A stretch of 64,000 nt of DNA, from contig JADJFA010000004.1 in the NCBI GenBank assembly GCA_016708875.1, forward strand, positions 1-64,000. The letters run 5' to 3'. Below the pieces are notes generated by a model, which was given only the letters and a program-made list of their open reading frames with translations, did no database searches and had not been told where the DNA came from. Both the position numbers and the translations under genes were made by a program. This document shows, one piece after another, positions 16,798 through 26,248 of the stretch. Origin of the DNA: Lewinellaceae bacterium (GTDB taxonomy: Bacteria; Bacteroidota; Bacteroidia; Chitinophagales; Saprospiraceae). Numbering within the stretch: the stretch's first letter is position 1; every line of letters begins with the position of its first letter.

Positions 16798-18615
16798 CTT
16801 TTGCTCTCCCCACTTTACCTCATCGCCCAACCGAAAATCCAACTAACCAATTTTGCCACTGGGTTCGATCTCCCTGTAGACATCGCACATTGTGACGACA
16901 GTCGCCTTTTTGTGGTAGAAAGAGATGGCGTTATTTGGGTGCTCGACAGCCTCGGAAATCGCCTCGATACCTTCCTGAACATTGACCCGCGCGTAAATTC
17001 CGGGCAAAACGAACAAGGCTTGCTTGGCCTGGCTTTTCACCCGAATTATGCCGAAAACGGCTACTTTTTTGTCAATTATACCAAAAACAATGGTGGTGAT
17101 ACCCGGGTTGCCCGTTTTTCTGTAAAGTCAAACAACCCTAACGAGGCCGACCCAAACTCTGAACTTACCATCTTGGAGCAAGATCAGCCCAATTGGAACC
17201 ACAACGGTGGCTGTGTAAAATTCGGCCCTGATGGATACCTCTACATTGGTTTGGGTGATGGCGGCGGCGCCAATGATCCTCAGAATTATTCCCAAAATAA
17301 AAAGAATTTTCTCGGCAAAATCCTGCGCATTGATGTGAACAACAGCAATGCTTCGCAACCGTATGTAGTGCCTTCCGACAACCCTTTTGTGGGCAATGCG
17401 GATTACTTCCCGGAAATCTGGTCGCTCGGCTGGCGGAATCCCTGGCGGTTTTCCTTCGATCGGCTAACAGGCGATATGTGGATTGGAGATGTTGGTCAGA
17501 ACTTGTGGGAAGAAGTTGATTTTGAACCCGCCAACACGCCTGGCCTCAACTATGGCTGGCGATGCTACGAGGGTACACATAACTTCAATACCACTGGTTG
17601 TCAGCCATATAACTCCTATGCCGCCCCATTTTTCGATTATTCGCATTCGGGCGGCAACGGATGTTCTGTTACAGGTGGCTTTATTTACCGTGGAAGCAAA
17701 TTCCCCGATCTCTACGGATGCTACCTTTTTTCAGACTATTGCAGCGGTCGGTGGTGGTATACGAGACGGAATAATGACGGTACTTTCTCAACGGCCATAT
17801 TGGCGAATTTAACAGGCTACGAGTATAGCTCCTATGGGGAAAATAAAGATGGCGAATTATTTGTAGCGCTTCTTTCATCTGGCAGGGTGCAGCGCGTGGG
17901 GGAGCTGTGTTCTCCCTTTCAAGTTTCCGGTATGGCCAGTCCTGGGGTTTGTGCTAACGCTATGGCTGGCGAGATTACTCTGGCTGCGACGGGTGCGACA
18001 GGCACGGTAACATACAGCTGGTCAAATGGCGCGACGAGCCAGAACCTCATCGGACTTGATCCGGGTATCTTTTCCGTCGAAGTGAAAGACGGAAACAACT
18101 GTATACGACGCGATACCTTCGAAATATTGGAACTGCCATCACCCGTAATAGATTTGACAATCAATATCGACACACTTACCGCTTCTTTCAACCCACCCAA
18201 TGCTACGTTGCAGTGGTATTTCGAGGGCAACCCAATTCCCAACGTACTGGGCAATGTACTGGTCGCTGGGCAAACTGGAAATTATAGTGTGGTGGCTACC
18301 AGCGAGTTTGGATGTCAAGCCCAAGCAAGTGCTTTTGTACTGGTTTCATCCACCAAACTTCCAGATGCCGTACAGCGTTTTTCGCTTTCGCCCAACCCGG
18401 CCGAAGACAGTATTTTGATGGAATTGGAATTGAAGAAATCGGGCGCCGCGAGCATCTCCCTGGAAGACAGCAGCCAGCGGCAAGTGTATGCAAAAAAGGT
18501 TGAAGGTCAAAAGATTACCCTTCCAATTGACCTGAGCAATTTGCCCATTGGCGCCTACTTTCTAACTGTAAAAATGGAGGGCGGGAGCTTTGTGCGGAAA
18601 CTGGTGAAGAAATGA
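16783..18615 (+). CDS. Secreted PQQ-type sugar dehydrogenase with T9SS tail; start disrupted by repeat insertion
   Basis: 610 residues in the readable frame. The glucose/sorbosone dehydrogenase propeller is almost identical in layout to the upstream paralogue (WNHNGGCVKFG, WSLGWRNPWRFSFDRLTGD, GDVGQNLWEEVD). One SprB-like repeat, a short linker and a type-A T9SS sorting domain (SLSPNPAEDSILMELEL ... SFVRKLVKK) follow. The original ATG at 16710 is cut off by the inserted repeat. The frame reopens at a TTG at 16783, giving TTAGLLLSPLYLIAQ, which could still act as a weak signal peptide. Either translation restarts there or the gene is silenced. It lacks the seven 83-residue repeats. Confidence 0.82.
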   Translation: MTTAGLLLSPLYLIAQPKIQLTNFATGFDLPVDIAHCDDSRLFVVERDGVIWVLDSLGNRLDTFLNIDPRVNSGQNEQGLLGLAFHPNYAENGYFFVNYTKNNGGDTRVARFSVKSNNPNEADPNSELTILEQDQPNWNHNGGCVKFGPDGYLYIGLGDGGGANDPQNYSQNKKNFLGKILRIDVNNSNASQPYVVPSDNPFVGNADYFPEIWSLGWRNPWRFSFDRLTGDMWIGDVGQNLWEEVDFEPANTPGLNYGWRCYEGTHNFNTTGCQPYNSYAAPFFDYSHSGGNGCSVTGGFIYRGSKFPDLYGCYLFSDYCSGRWWYTRRNNDGTFSTAILANLTGYEYSSYGENKDGELFVALLSSGRVQRVGELCSPFQVSGMASPGVCANAMAGEITLAATGATGTVTYSWSNGATSQNLIGLDPGIFSVEVKDGNNCIRRDTFEILELPSPVIDLTINIDTLTASFNPPNATLQWYFEGNPIPNVLGNVLVAGQTGNYSVVATSEFGCQAQASAFVLVSSTKLPDAVQRFSLSPNPAEDSILMELELKKSGAASISLEDSSQRQVYAKKVEGQKITLPIDLSNLPIGAYFLTVKMEGGSFVRKLVKK

Positions 18616-18631
18616 TTTTTTGAATTTAGAA

Positions 18632-20025
18632 ATGACGCACAAAGTTGTCTGGCTGTTCACTGCCGCTGTTTTAGTCGGCCTTTTGGTGCCTTCTTTGGTG
18701 CAAGAAGGGATGTTTTTGGATGGTGTATCTTACGCTTGCATTGCCAAAAACATGGCGAAAGGCATGGGGGGCTTTGCCCAGCCCTACTATACTGCAACTT
18801 TATATCCCGTTTGTTATGAACAGCCTCCATTCGCATTGTGGCTGCAATCGCTGTTTTTAGAGGCTTTGGCGATCATTTCTGGGTGGAGCGTCTGCACACC
18901 TTTTGTATGGCGATACTAACGGCGGTAGGGATCTCTTTAAATTGGCGTTTGTTCTTAAAGGTGACACCTCTTGAGGAAGTGTCACCTTTTTCTAACATGG
19001 CATGGCTTCCTGTACTGTTTTGGGTGACTTCGCCGATTGTTTTTTGGTCCTACCAGAACAATATGCTTGAGTGCACCATGACTGTTTTTGTGCTGTTCTC
19101 GGTTTATTTTGCTGTTAAATCAGTTTGGAAAAGCAATCATTGGCTGCTTGTCATGGCTGCGTTTTTGACTGCTGTTGCCGTGCTGTGTAAAGGTTCCGTG
19201 GGGCTTTTCCCCGTGATTGTGCCGTTTTTATATGGAATTACGTATAACCCAAAAGGAATCGTTGGTGCAGCATTTCGTTCTATATTAATGTTGGTGCTCG
19301 CGCTCACGTTTCTTTGCACTGTAATCTTACTCGTGCCAGGAATGCGGGAATATTTGGACTATTATCTTCACAAACAACTCTTGCCCACCTTATCCGGCAT
19401 AAGAGAGAAGCAGGTAGAGAATCCATTTGCATTCCTATTGGATCTGGTTTCGCAATTTGCGCTACCAGCCGTTTTGCTTCTAGTCATTTCTGCGAAACGC
19501 GGCTTTCGCGCCTTTTCCCTAACAAAACCTGCAGTATTTTTTTTCGCGGTGGGCTTGGCTGGCACATTGCCCCTGGTATTTACCCCCAAACAGTCAGCAC
19601 ATTATTTAGTGCCTGCATTGCCTTTCTTTGCTCTGGGTTTTGCCGTAGTTAGTAGCAAGGCACTCACATGGAGTGAGACCTTTTCCAACCGTAAGGCAAT
19701 TTTCGAAAAAGTTGCCTGGTTTGTTTTGACAGTCACAATTTTCCTATCGCTATCCTTTTGGGGCAAATACAGCCGCGATGCGCAAAAAATTCAAGATGTA
19801 AAAGCCATTTGTGCGCGCATTGGCCCAAATTCGATCATTAGCGTTTCAAAGCATTTTTCAAATGATTGGCTGCTTATCGCTTACTTTGGCCGGATTGGAA
19901 ATGTGAGCCTCGATAGTAATCAGCCGCACGATTTGTGGTTGACTGATAAAGCTGGCGTTAAACTTGAGGGGTATGAACCCTTGGATTTAGCAACAACCGA
20001 ATATCGGCTTTGGAAGAGGAAATAA
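18632..20025 (+). CDS. ArnT/PMT-like membrane glycosyltransferase, frameshifted
   Basis: An integral-membrane GT-C type protein of about 465 residues. It starts with a TM helix and the acidic loop EGMFLDGVSYACIAKNMAKG (the first-loop acidic motif of PMT/ArnT enzymes). QPYYTATLYPVCYEQPPFALWLQ and multiple hydrophobic helices follow, with a YSxxxA-like C-terminal region. The frame breaks near 18857. One additional T in the T-run gives LFFRGFGDHFWVERLHTF, joining both parts. Donor is presumably a polyprenyl-phosphate sugar. A palindrome (18957-18989) lies in the coding sequence. Start ATG 18632. Confidence 0.75.
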
Positions 20026-20065
20026 ACCCAACAAGCCAAGCATTTTTCAATCTCAATCATTGATC

Positions 20066-20563
20066 ATGAAAAAACTCAAATTTCTTCGATACGCGCTCTT
20101 CCTGCTCCTTATCACAGCCAATATCGGTTGCGACCAAATCTCCAAATCGATTGTGCGCGAACGACTGGAATATCATGAGCAAATTCACATTGCGGGAGAT
20201 CATGTGATGCTCACCAAAGTCGAGAACTCCGGCGCTTTCCTGAGCATTGGCGAGAATTTCAGCCCTTTGGCCAAAGCGCTGTTGCTCAACCTTTTGCCCG
20301 CACTTTCCATGTTGGGCCTTATTTTCTGGCTTTTCCTGGGCCGCACGGGTTTGGGCATAGCCCTTAGCGTCTGTTGTATCATCGGCGGGGGAATTGGCAA
20401 CATCATTGACCGCGTGGCTTATGGCTCCGTGACGGATTTTTTGTACATCCACGTCGGTTTTTTCCGGACGGGGATTTTCAATTTTGCGGATGTGTCCATC
20501 ACTTTCGGAGCTTTGTTTATCATTGCGCTGGGAATTTGGAAGGGGCGAAGAAATCAAGGCTAG
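20066..20563 (+). CDS. lspA: Lipoprotein signal peptidase (signal peptidase II)
   Basis: 165 residues from ATG 20066. Four membrane helices. The catalytic Asp pair sits in GGGIGNIIDRVAYGSVTDF and FNFADVSITFG; VENSGAFLSIGENF is the conserved NxGAxF segment. The enzyme cleaves the signal peptide of diacylglyceryl-modified prolipoproteins in the inner membrane. A Cys (GCDQ) near the N-terminus is unusual but lies at the end of the first helix. The next gene begins 9 bp after its stop. Confidence 0.93.
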   Translation: MKKLKFLRYALFLLLITANIGCDQISKSIVRERLEYHEQIHIAGDHVMLTKVENSGAFLSIGENFSPLAKALLLNLLPALSMLGLIFWLFLGRTGLGIALSVCCIIGGGIGNIIDRVAYGSVTDFLYIHVGFFRTGIFNFADVSITFGALFIIALGIWKGRRNQG

Positions 20564-20571
20564 TCAAAGCT

Positions 20572-20964
20572 ATGAGCAAACAAGAGTACATCGAATACTG
20601 GAAACAAGCCGCAGACAAAGACTGGGTAGTGGTGACGAACCTATTTGAAAAAGCAAATTATCCGCATTCGCTATTTTTTGCTCATTTAGTGCTTGAAAAA
20701 CTCTTAAAAGCACACTTTGTCAAAGATAATGAAAATGATCACCCCCCGAGAACGCACAACTTGGTTCGATTGGCAAGTCTAACACAACTGACATTTTCTG
20801 CCGATGACTTACTTTTGCTGGACAAGATGAACGACTACCAAATGGAAGGCCGCTACCCTGATTATCAGTTCATGATATTTAAAATCTGCGACCAATCACA
20901 CACCGAGACACTATTACAAGAGGTCGAAAAAATAAGATTATGGTTACTCAATCAACTGCCTTAA
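20572..20964 (+). CDS. HEPN domain-containing protein
   Basis: 130 residues from ATG 20572. Helical HEPN (PF05168-type) features are WKQAADKDWVVVTNLFEKANYPHSLFFAHLVLEKLLKAHF, HPPRTHNLVRLASL and the later NDYQMEGRYPDYQF. It overlaps the following minimal nucleotidyltransferase gene by 25 bp, the classic HEPN/MNT two-gene module. Such pairs include toxin-antitoxin systems, where the HEPN is an RNase and the MNT an AMP-transferring antitoxin. Which activity this pair has cannot be told from sequence. The canonical RxxxxH RNase motif is not obvious. Confidence 0.8.
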   Translation: MSKQEYIEYWKQAADKDWVVVTNLFEKANYPHSLFFAHLVLEKLLKAHFVKDNENDHPPRTHNLVRLASLTQLTFSADDLLLLDKMNDYQMEGRYPDYQFMIFKICDQSHTETLLQEVEKIRLWLLNQLP

Positions 20965-21257
20965 AAATTGTCCAGGACTACTTGCGGGAAGTTCGTGCCT
21001 TGGGCGTGGGGGTGCAAAGAGCCATCATGTTTGGCTCATTCGCCCACAACCAGCAGCACGAATGGTCGGACATTGACCTGGCGCTTTTTGCGGATGATTT
21101 TATCGGTCTGGCGGCGTTGGACAAAGAGCGGTTTCGCAGCCTTCATGTGCTGCCAAAGTTTATGTCCATTGAGACACATACGTTTCCTGCCCAGCGATTG
21201 GAAGAGGGTGACCCGTTTGTGGAAGAGATTAAGAGGACGGGGGTGGAGGTGAATTGA
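20940..21257 (+). CDS. Minimal nucleotidyltransferase (MNT) domain protein
   Basis: 105 residues. The nucleotidyltransferase signature IMFGSFAHNQQHEWSDIDLALF carries the GSx(n)DxD metal-binding motif of the pol-beta superfamily. It is the partner of the overlapping HEPN gene, and the ATG at 20940 lies inside its 3' end. In characterised pairs the MNT protein adds AMP to the HEPN partner to neutralise it; whether that holds here is inference. Confidence 0.85.
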   Translation: MVTQSTALKIVQDYLREVRALGVGVQRAIMFGSFAHNQQHEWSDIDLALFADDFIGLAALDKERFRSLHVLPKFMSIETHTFPAQRLEEGDPFVEEIKRTGVEVN

Positions 21258-21304
21258 GCCATTGCCTAAAATAACAGAGAGAAAACAATGAAACTGGAGT
21301 AGAA

Positions 21305-22132
21305 ATGATTATTCGAAAAGGGTACTTCAATTTTAACAATATTCCTAGGTTCTCTTGCCCTAATTGTGGAACAGGCCAGTTGCGATTTGAAAAAGATTCA
21401 TTGATGAGCAGGCTTCCTGCATGGATTAGAAAATTTCCTGTTAGTTCTAACAATTATGATGAACATCACCAGAAAAACATAGACCAAATTGATATTTTTG
21501 AAAATAACAGAGGAGAATCTATTGCTTCCTTCTTTTTGCAATGTGACCATCATTATTGCAAAGAAGCAGTAATCGCTTCTGGATTATTAAAAAATGAAAC
21601 AGAAACGGAATATGATAATAGTGAAGGTGAGATTTGGGAAAATGATGTTGCAAACTTTTATCCAACATCTTTTTATCCGACCGTTCACCTGTTTGAACTC
21701 CCCAAAAAGATACCTGAAAAGGTACGAGTCGAGCTAATAAATTCTTTTTCGCTTTTTTGGATAAGCCCACCTGCTTGTGGAAATGCAATTCGGGTTGCCG
21801 TTGAAAGGTTGATGGACGAAAGAAATATTCCTATTAGTTCAAAAGGGAAGGAGACAGCGCTAACCTTACACCAGAGAATCGAAAAATTTGGAGAGGAATA
21901 CAAGGAATTATCAGAATTGCTTCTAGCTATTAAATGGATTGGAAATGATGCAAGTCATACTAGTGATTTATATCATTCCGATGTTGTTCTTGCTTATGAA
22001 TTCTTTGAAAGATGCCTTATAGAATTATTTGAAGAATCGAAAATTGAAAGATTGAAAAATTCAGCCAGTGAAATAAATCTCCAAAGAAAGCCTATTTCAA
22101 AGATTCAAAAAGCCAAAGTTCAGAATCAGTAA
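21305..22132 (+). CDS. DUF4145 domain-containing protein with N-terminal zinc-ribbon-like segment
   Basis: 275 residues. The N-terminus has CPNCGTGQLRF and a later CDHHYC, a possible zinc ribbon. The C-terminal half (NAIRVAVERLMDERNI ... TLHQRIEKFGEEYKELSELLLAIKWIGNDASHTS ... FFERCLIELFEE) fits DUF4145, which accompanies restriction and defence genes in many genomes. The gene is clearly more AT-rich than its neighbours and follows the HEPN/MNT pair, so the three may be one acquired block. Function unproven. Confidence 0.75.
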   Translation: MIIRKGYFNFNNIPRFSCPNCGTGQLRFEKDSLMSRLPAWIRKFPVSSNNYDEHHQKNIDQIDIFENNRGESIASFFLQCDHHYCKEAVIASGLLKNETETEYDNSEGEIWENDVANFYPTSFYPTVHLFELPKKIPEKVRVELINSFSLFWISPPACGNAIRVAVERLMDERNIPISSKGKETALTLHQRIEKFGEEYKELSELLLAIKWIGNDASHTSDLYHSDVVLAYEFFERCLIELFEESKIERLKNSASEINLQRKPISKIQKAKVQNQ

Positions 22133-22135
22133 ATC

Positions 22136-24003
22136 ATGCCACACACCACCGTCAACAACTTCGTCATCCGCTTTGCCAACGTAAACGGCACCGGCTCCGC
22201 CAGCGCAAACGATATGTTTGCCAAGGCCATTTTCAGAATGGGCATCCCTGTGTCGCCCAAAAACATTTTTCCCTCGAATATTCAGGGCTTGCCGACCTGG
22301 TACGAGGTGCGCGTGAGCGAGAAAGGCTATCTGGGCCGACGCGAGGGCATAGACATTATGCTGAGCGTGAACCCTCAGAGTATGCCTAAGGACATCGCCA
22401 ACGTAAAGCCCGGAGGCTACTTCCTCTACGACAGCACCAAAGAACTGTACAAGGATTTTATCCGCGATGACATCCACTACCTCGGCATCCCGATGATGCA
22501 GATGTGCATGGACAAATTCGCTGACCCACGGCAACGCCAACTGCTCAAAAACATGGTGTACGTAGGGGCACTTTCGGCCTTGCTGGATATCGAACTGGAA
22601 GTGCTTCACGGCATTATCCAGCAAAAATTCAAGGGCAAGGAAAAATTAATTACTGCTAACTACGAGGCTATGGACATGGGCATTCAGTACGTCCATGCTA
22701 ATTTCAAATACCCGCTCGAACACCGCGTCGAGCGCCGCGACAAGGTGAAAGACTGGATCATGATGGATGGCAATTCCGCTTGCGGTTTGGGCGCAGTGTA
22801 CGCCGGAGCCACCGTGTTGGCCTGGTATCCCATCACTCCTTCTACTTCACTTGCCGATGCTTTTGGCAAATACGCCAAAAAACTCCGCGTTGACCCTGAA
22901 ACAGGCAAAAACAACTTTGCCATCGTGCAGGCCGAGGACGAACTCGCGGCCATTGGCGTAGTTATCGGCGCAAACTGGAACGGAGCGCGTTCCTTCACCG
23001 CCACCAGCGGCCCGGGGGTATCCCTGATGAGCGAGTTTTTGGGCCTGGCATACTTCGCAGAAATCCCTACCGTGCTCGTAGATGTACAGCGCGGCGGCCC
23101 AAAGTACGGGATGCCCACGCGCAGACAACAGTCTGCTATTCTGATTGCTCCATCCTCATCGCACGGGGATACCAAACCATTGTTGTTGTTCCCAAGCACA
23201 CCCGCCGAATGCTTTTCGATGATGGCCGAAGCCTTCGATCTGGCGGAGCGTTTGCAAACCCCTGTCCTCGTAATGACCGACCTGGATCTTGGCATGAACG
23301 AGAACATGTCGCCTCCGCTGCAATGGGACGATAGTAAAGTGTACGACCGTGGCAAGGTGCTGACGGCAGAAGAATTGGAGGCTTCCGCAGAGCGTTTTGG
23401 GCGGTATCTGGATGTGGATGGAGACGGGATTACTTACCGCACCATCCCAGGCACACACCCTACAAAAGGTTCGTTTTTCACCCGGGGTACCTCGCGCGAT
23501 GAATACGCTGTATACACCGAAGAAGGCCCAGCCTACGTCCGCAATATGGACCGTTTGGTGAAAAATGGGACACTGCGAAGCAATACGTCCCTGGTCCGGA
23601 GTTTTACCAAAAGAGCAAACAAAGTGCGTTCGGAATGCTGTTCTTCGGAACCACCACTTATGCAGCCATTGAGGCCCAGGATTTGCTCAATGAGCAAGGC
23701 ATTACTATGGATGCCATGCGGGTAAAAGCATTCCCTTTCAATGCAGAAGTGCAGCAATTTATTGACGAACACCAAAGGGTTTTTGTAGTTGAACAAAATC
23801 GTGACGCACAATTCAAATCATTGTTGGTCAACGAGATGGGCGTAAATCCGGCCAAATTGACCTCTATATTAAACTACGATGGATTCCCCATTACGGCCGA
23901 TGTGATCCGGCAGAAAATCTTCCAAAGTCTTGTGGGGAAATTGAACCCGGCGTTTGCAGAGCATGAATTGGGGGAACCGAATTTGTCGGAGGTGAGTGAG
24001 TAA
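22136..24003 (+). CDS. korA: 2-oxoacid:ferredoxin oxidoreductase alpha subunit (gamma-alpha fusion), frameshifted
   Basis: About 622 residues. Residues about 1-190 form the gamma domain (VRFANVNGTGSASANDMFAKAIFRMG...). The alpha domain follows (NSACGLGAVYAGATVLAWYPITPSTSL, QAEDELAAIGVVIGANWNGARSFTATSGPG, VDVQRGGPKYGMPTR). The frame breaks at an A-run near 23571. One more A gives LVKKWDTAKQYV and continues into the C-terminal domain (FGTTTYAAIEAQDLL). The complex decarboxylates 2-oxoglutarate or a related 2-oxoacid to the acyl-CoA while reducing ferredoxin. The beta subunit is at 25023, separated by three small genes. Confidence 0.88.
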
Positions 24004-24053
24004 ATAGCGGGGTCGTAAGACCCGCGCAAGGCGAAATTTGAGTTGCAATAAAT

Positions 24054-24245
24054 ATGAAAGCGATACTCCTCTTTTTTCAAAATTTCAACCCAAATACGTG
24101 GGATTATGCAACACCTTATGATAGCACACAAGGGATGTCGCTCAAAATGCAACTTACCCTATGTGCGCTTATCCTTATTTTTGGATTGTATACAGTTTAC
24201 AAAGTACGGAAAAAGATAAAGGAGGATCAAAAGAAAATGGAATGA
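24054..24245 (+). CDS. Small single-pass membrane protein
   Basis: 63 residues with one membrane helix (LKMQLTLCALILIFGLYTVYKV) and a lysine-rich cytoplasmic tail (RKKIKEDQKKME). It lies between korA and korB on the same strand, 50 bp after korA. No family recognised. The positive-inside tail and operon position support it being real; a role with the oxidoreductase is only a guess. Confidence 0.5.
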   Translation: MKAILLFFQNFNPNTWDYATPYDSTQGMSLKMQLTLCALILIFGLYTVYKVRKKIKEDQKKME

Positions 24246-24288
24246 ATAGGAAGGCGTGCATTACGGCTTTTAACTTCAATTTTTTATC

Positions 24289-24650
24289 ATGACAAAAGCG
24301 TCCAAATCAGTCTATTACTTTGGTTTTACCTCTTGGCTACAGGATTAACCTTGGTTTTTGTACCGAATATGCTGCTCTCGATGTTCGGCATTGAGCCAAC
24401 TTCTGAAGTCTGGATAAAAGTGGTCGGTGCTCTGGCATTTGCCATCGGACTTTATTACATACTTGTTGCCCCTGCCAACAACGAGACATTTTTAAAAGCC
24501 ACAGTGTACAACCGAGTATTGATTGCTGTGTGGTTTGCGTTCTTTGTGGCGATGGGCTGGGTGCAGTGGCAACTGGTGCTTTTTGGTGGGGTGGACTTGC
24601 TGGGGGCAGCCTGGACTTGGGGTGCGTTGCGGAAAAGCAATCAAGCATAA
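24289..24650 (+). CDS. Small membrane protein, frameshifted
   Basis: The ATG at 24289 gives MTKASKSVYYFGF, then the frame stops. One more T in the T-run near 24313 joins it to YLLATGLTLVFVPNMLLSMFGIEPTSEVWIKVVGALAFAIGLYY..., making about 120 residues. There are four hydrophobic segments, and the LxxxFGIEPxSExWIxxxGxLxxxLGxYY pattern occurs in uncharacterised Bacteroidota membrane proteins. It is in the korA-korB gap on the same strand. Function unknown. Confidence 0.6.
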
Positions 24651-24654
24651 CACT

Positions 24655-24960
24655 ATGAAATTCGATCTCCAAAACCATGTCAGAAAGACACTTAGAAAAC
24701 GGCTCACTGAGTACCGGAATTACAAACTTGAATCAGGTACAGAAGCCAGTATTCATATAAATGCCATCGAGATTGCGCTTGCTTTGGTTGAATATGCCCT
24801 TGAAAAAGACAGACCAATCCAAAAAGAAGAAGAAATCTGGTTCGAGGCCGGTATTCATATTTATCGAGTGCTGGAATCAAGTGACTGGGAAGATATTTCT
24901 GGGCTTTACAACCAATTGGTTGAACACGCAAAAGCGCAGGATTTTTATAGAAAACAATAG
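24655..24960 (+). CDS. Hypothetical small helical protein
   Basis: 101 residues from ATG 24655 (MKFDLQNHVRKTLRKRL), four bases after the previous stop. Charged and helical, without signal peptide or membrane helix (INAIEIALALVEYALEKD, WFEAGIHIYRVLESSDWEDISGLYNQL). Third small gene between korA and korB, all on the same strand. No family recognised. Confidence 0.5.
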   Translation: MKFDLQNHVRKTLRKRLTEYRNYKLESGTEASIHINAIEIALALVEYALEKDRPIQKEEEIWFEAGIHIYRVLESSDWEDISGLYNQLVEHAKAQDFYRKQ

Positions 24961-25022
24961 TTTTCGAAGGCTAAACAAGCCTTGAACAGTGCAACCTCAA
25001 ATTCAACGAATCAACAAGAGAT

Positions 25023-26075
25023 ATGACATTCGTCCGTCCAACTTTCCGCCACCCCGACTCGCCCAAAAACGCGCTCGGCTATACCAAAAAATTCTACGAA
25101 GGCGCACTCTCAACGCTTTGCGCTGGATGTGGCCACGATTCTGTGAGCGGCGCCATCATCCAGTCTTGCTTTGAAATGGCCGTGGAGCCACACCGGGTGG
25201 CAAAGCTTTCCGGTATCGGTTGTTCTTCAAAAACGCCAACCTACTTTCTGGCTAACTCGCACGGTTTCAACTCGGTACATGGACGTATGCCCTCCGTGGC
25301 TACAGGAGCCTACCTCGCCAACCGCGACTTGATGTATATCGGTGTTTCTGGCGATGGAGACTCAGCCTCGATCGGTATGGGGCAGTTCGTACATGCTATT
25401 CGCCGTAACCTGAACATCACGTATATCATCATGAACAACGGCTGCTACGGCCTTACCAAAGGCCAGGATTCTGCGACCGCCGACGTGGGTTCGATCAACA
25501 AAAGCGGCGCGGCCAATATGTACAACGCCATTGACATGGTTGGGCTGGCGTTGGAACTGGGTGCTTCGTTCATTGCCCGGAGTTTTTCGGGTGATAAGGA
25601 GCAGTTGATTCCCCTTATAAAAGCCGCTATGTCGCACCCAGGTTTTGCGCTGATTGATGTGGTGTCGCCCTGCGTGACTTTCAACAATAATGTCGGTTCC
25701 ACCAAATCCTACGACTACACCCGCGAACACATTGAAGCCACCGCAGCAGTTGATTTTGTGCCGATTATGGAAGAAATCACCACGGAATACAACGAAGGAG
25801 ATTCTGTTGCTGTGCAACTACATGACGGCTCGACGATTTATCTGAACAAACTCTCCAAAGACTTCAATCCTACCGACCGCCATTCCGCCGTAAACAAACT
25901 GTACGAGTCCAAAGCCAGCGGTGAAATCCTTACTGGTCTCATTTATATTGACCCGGATGGGCGCGATTTGCACAGCATTTTGAATACATCCGAAACTCCA
26001 CTCAACGCCCTCGGCAAGGATATGCTCTGCCCCGGCTCTAAGGTTTTGGAGGGTATTAATGCGGGACTGAGATAA
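25023..26075 (+). CDS. korB: 2-oxoacid:ferredoxin oxidoreductase beta subunit
   Basis: 350 residues. The N-terminal LSTLCAGCGHDS provides the CxxC of the TPP-domain iron-sulfur region. GVSGDGDSASIGMGQF together with TYIIMNNGCYGLTKGQ forms the thiamine diphosphate motif (GDG...NN), and KLSGIGCSSKTPTYF is typical of KorB. It pairs with the alpha subunit at 22136 to couple 2-oxoacid oxidation to ferredoxin reduction. Intact in this sequence. Confidence 0.93.
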   Translation: MTFVRPTFRHPDSPKNALGYTKKFYEGALSTLCAGCGHDSVSGAIIQSCFEMAVEPHRVAKLSGIGCSSKTPTYFLANSHGFNSVHGRMPSVATGAYLANRDLMYIGVSGDGDSASIGMGQFVHAIRRNLNITYIIMNNGCYGLTKGQDSATADVGSINKSGAANMYNAIDMVGLALELGASFIARSFSGDKEQLIPLIKAAMSHPGFALIDVVSPCVTFNNNVGSTKSYDYTREHIEATAAVDFVPIMEEITTEYNEGDSVAVQLHDGSTIYLNKLSKDFNPTDRHSAVNKLYESKASGEILTGLIYIDPDGRDLHSILNTSETPLNALGKDMLCPGSKVLEGINAGLR

Positions 26076-26248
26076 TTAATTCGATTGGAATGATTGGGAG
26101 GATTGTTTCGATTGGGGCCATTGGCCGATTGACTCTATTGCTGCTATATTATCAGCCTACATTCAATTCCTAAAGTCTCAAATAAATCGAATCTATTGTC
26201 CCAATCTCAACAATCGAATCATTCGCTAAAATCGCATCAATCGTCCCA
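26076..26248. repeat. Degenerate ATTCGATTGG/CCAATCGAAT repeat region
   Basis: The 173 bp between korB and the next gene hold many short GATTGG words in the first half and their complements (CCAATC, AATCGAATC) in the second half. The result is a long imperfect inverted repeat. No ORF is seen. It resembles the other gene-specific hairpins in the window, but the pairing is weaker. Confidence 0.6.

Noticed and set aside
20057..20557. A 166-residue minus-strand open frame opposite lspA
   Set aside because: It covers a clear lspA with catalytic Asp motifs, and the antisense translation is low-complexity without motifs.
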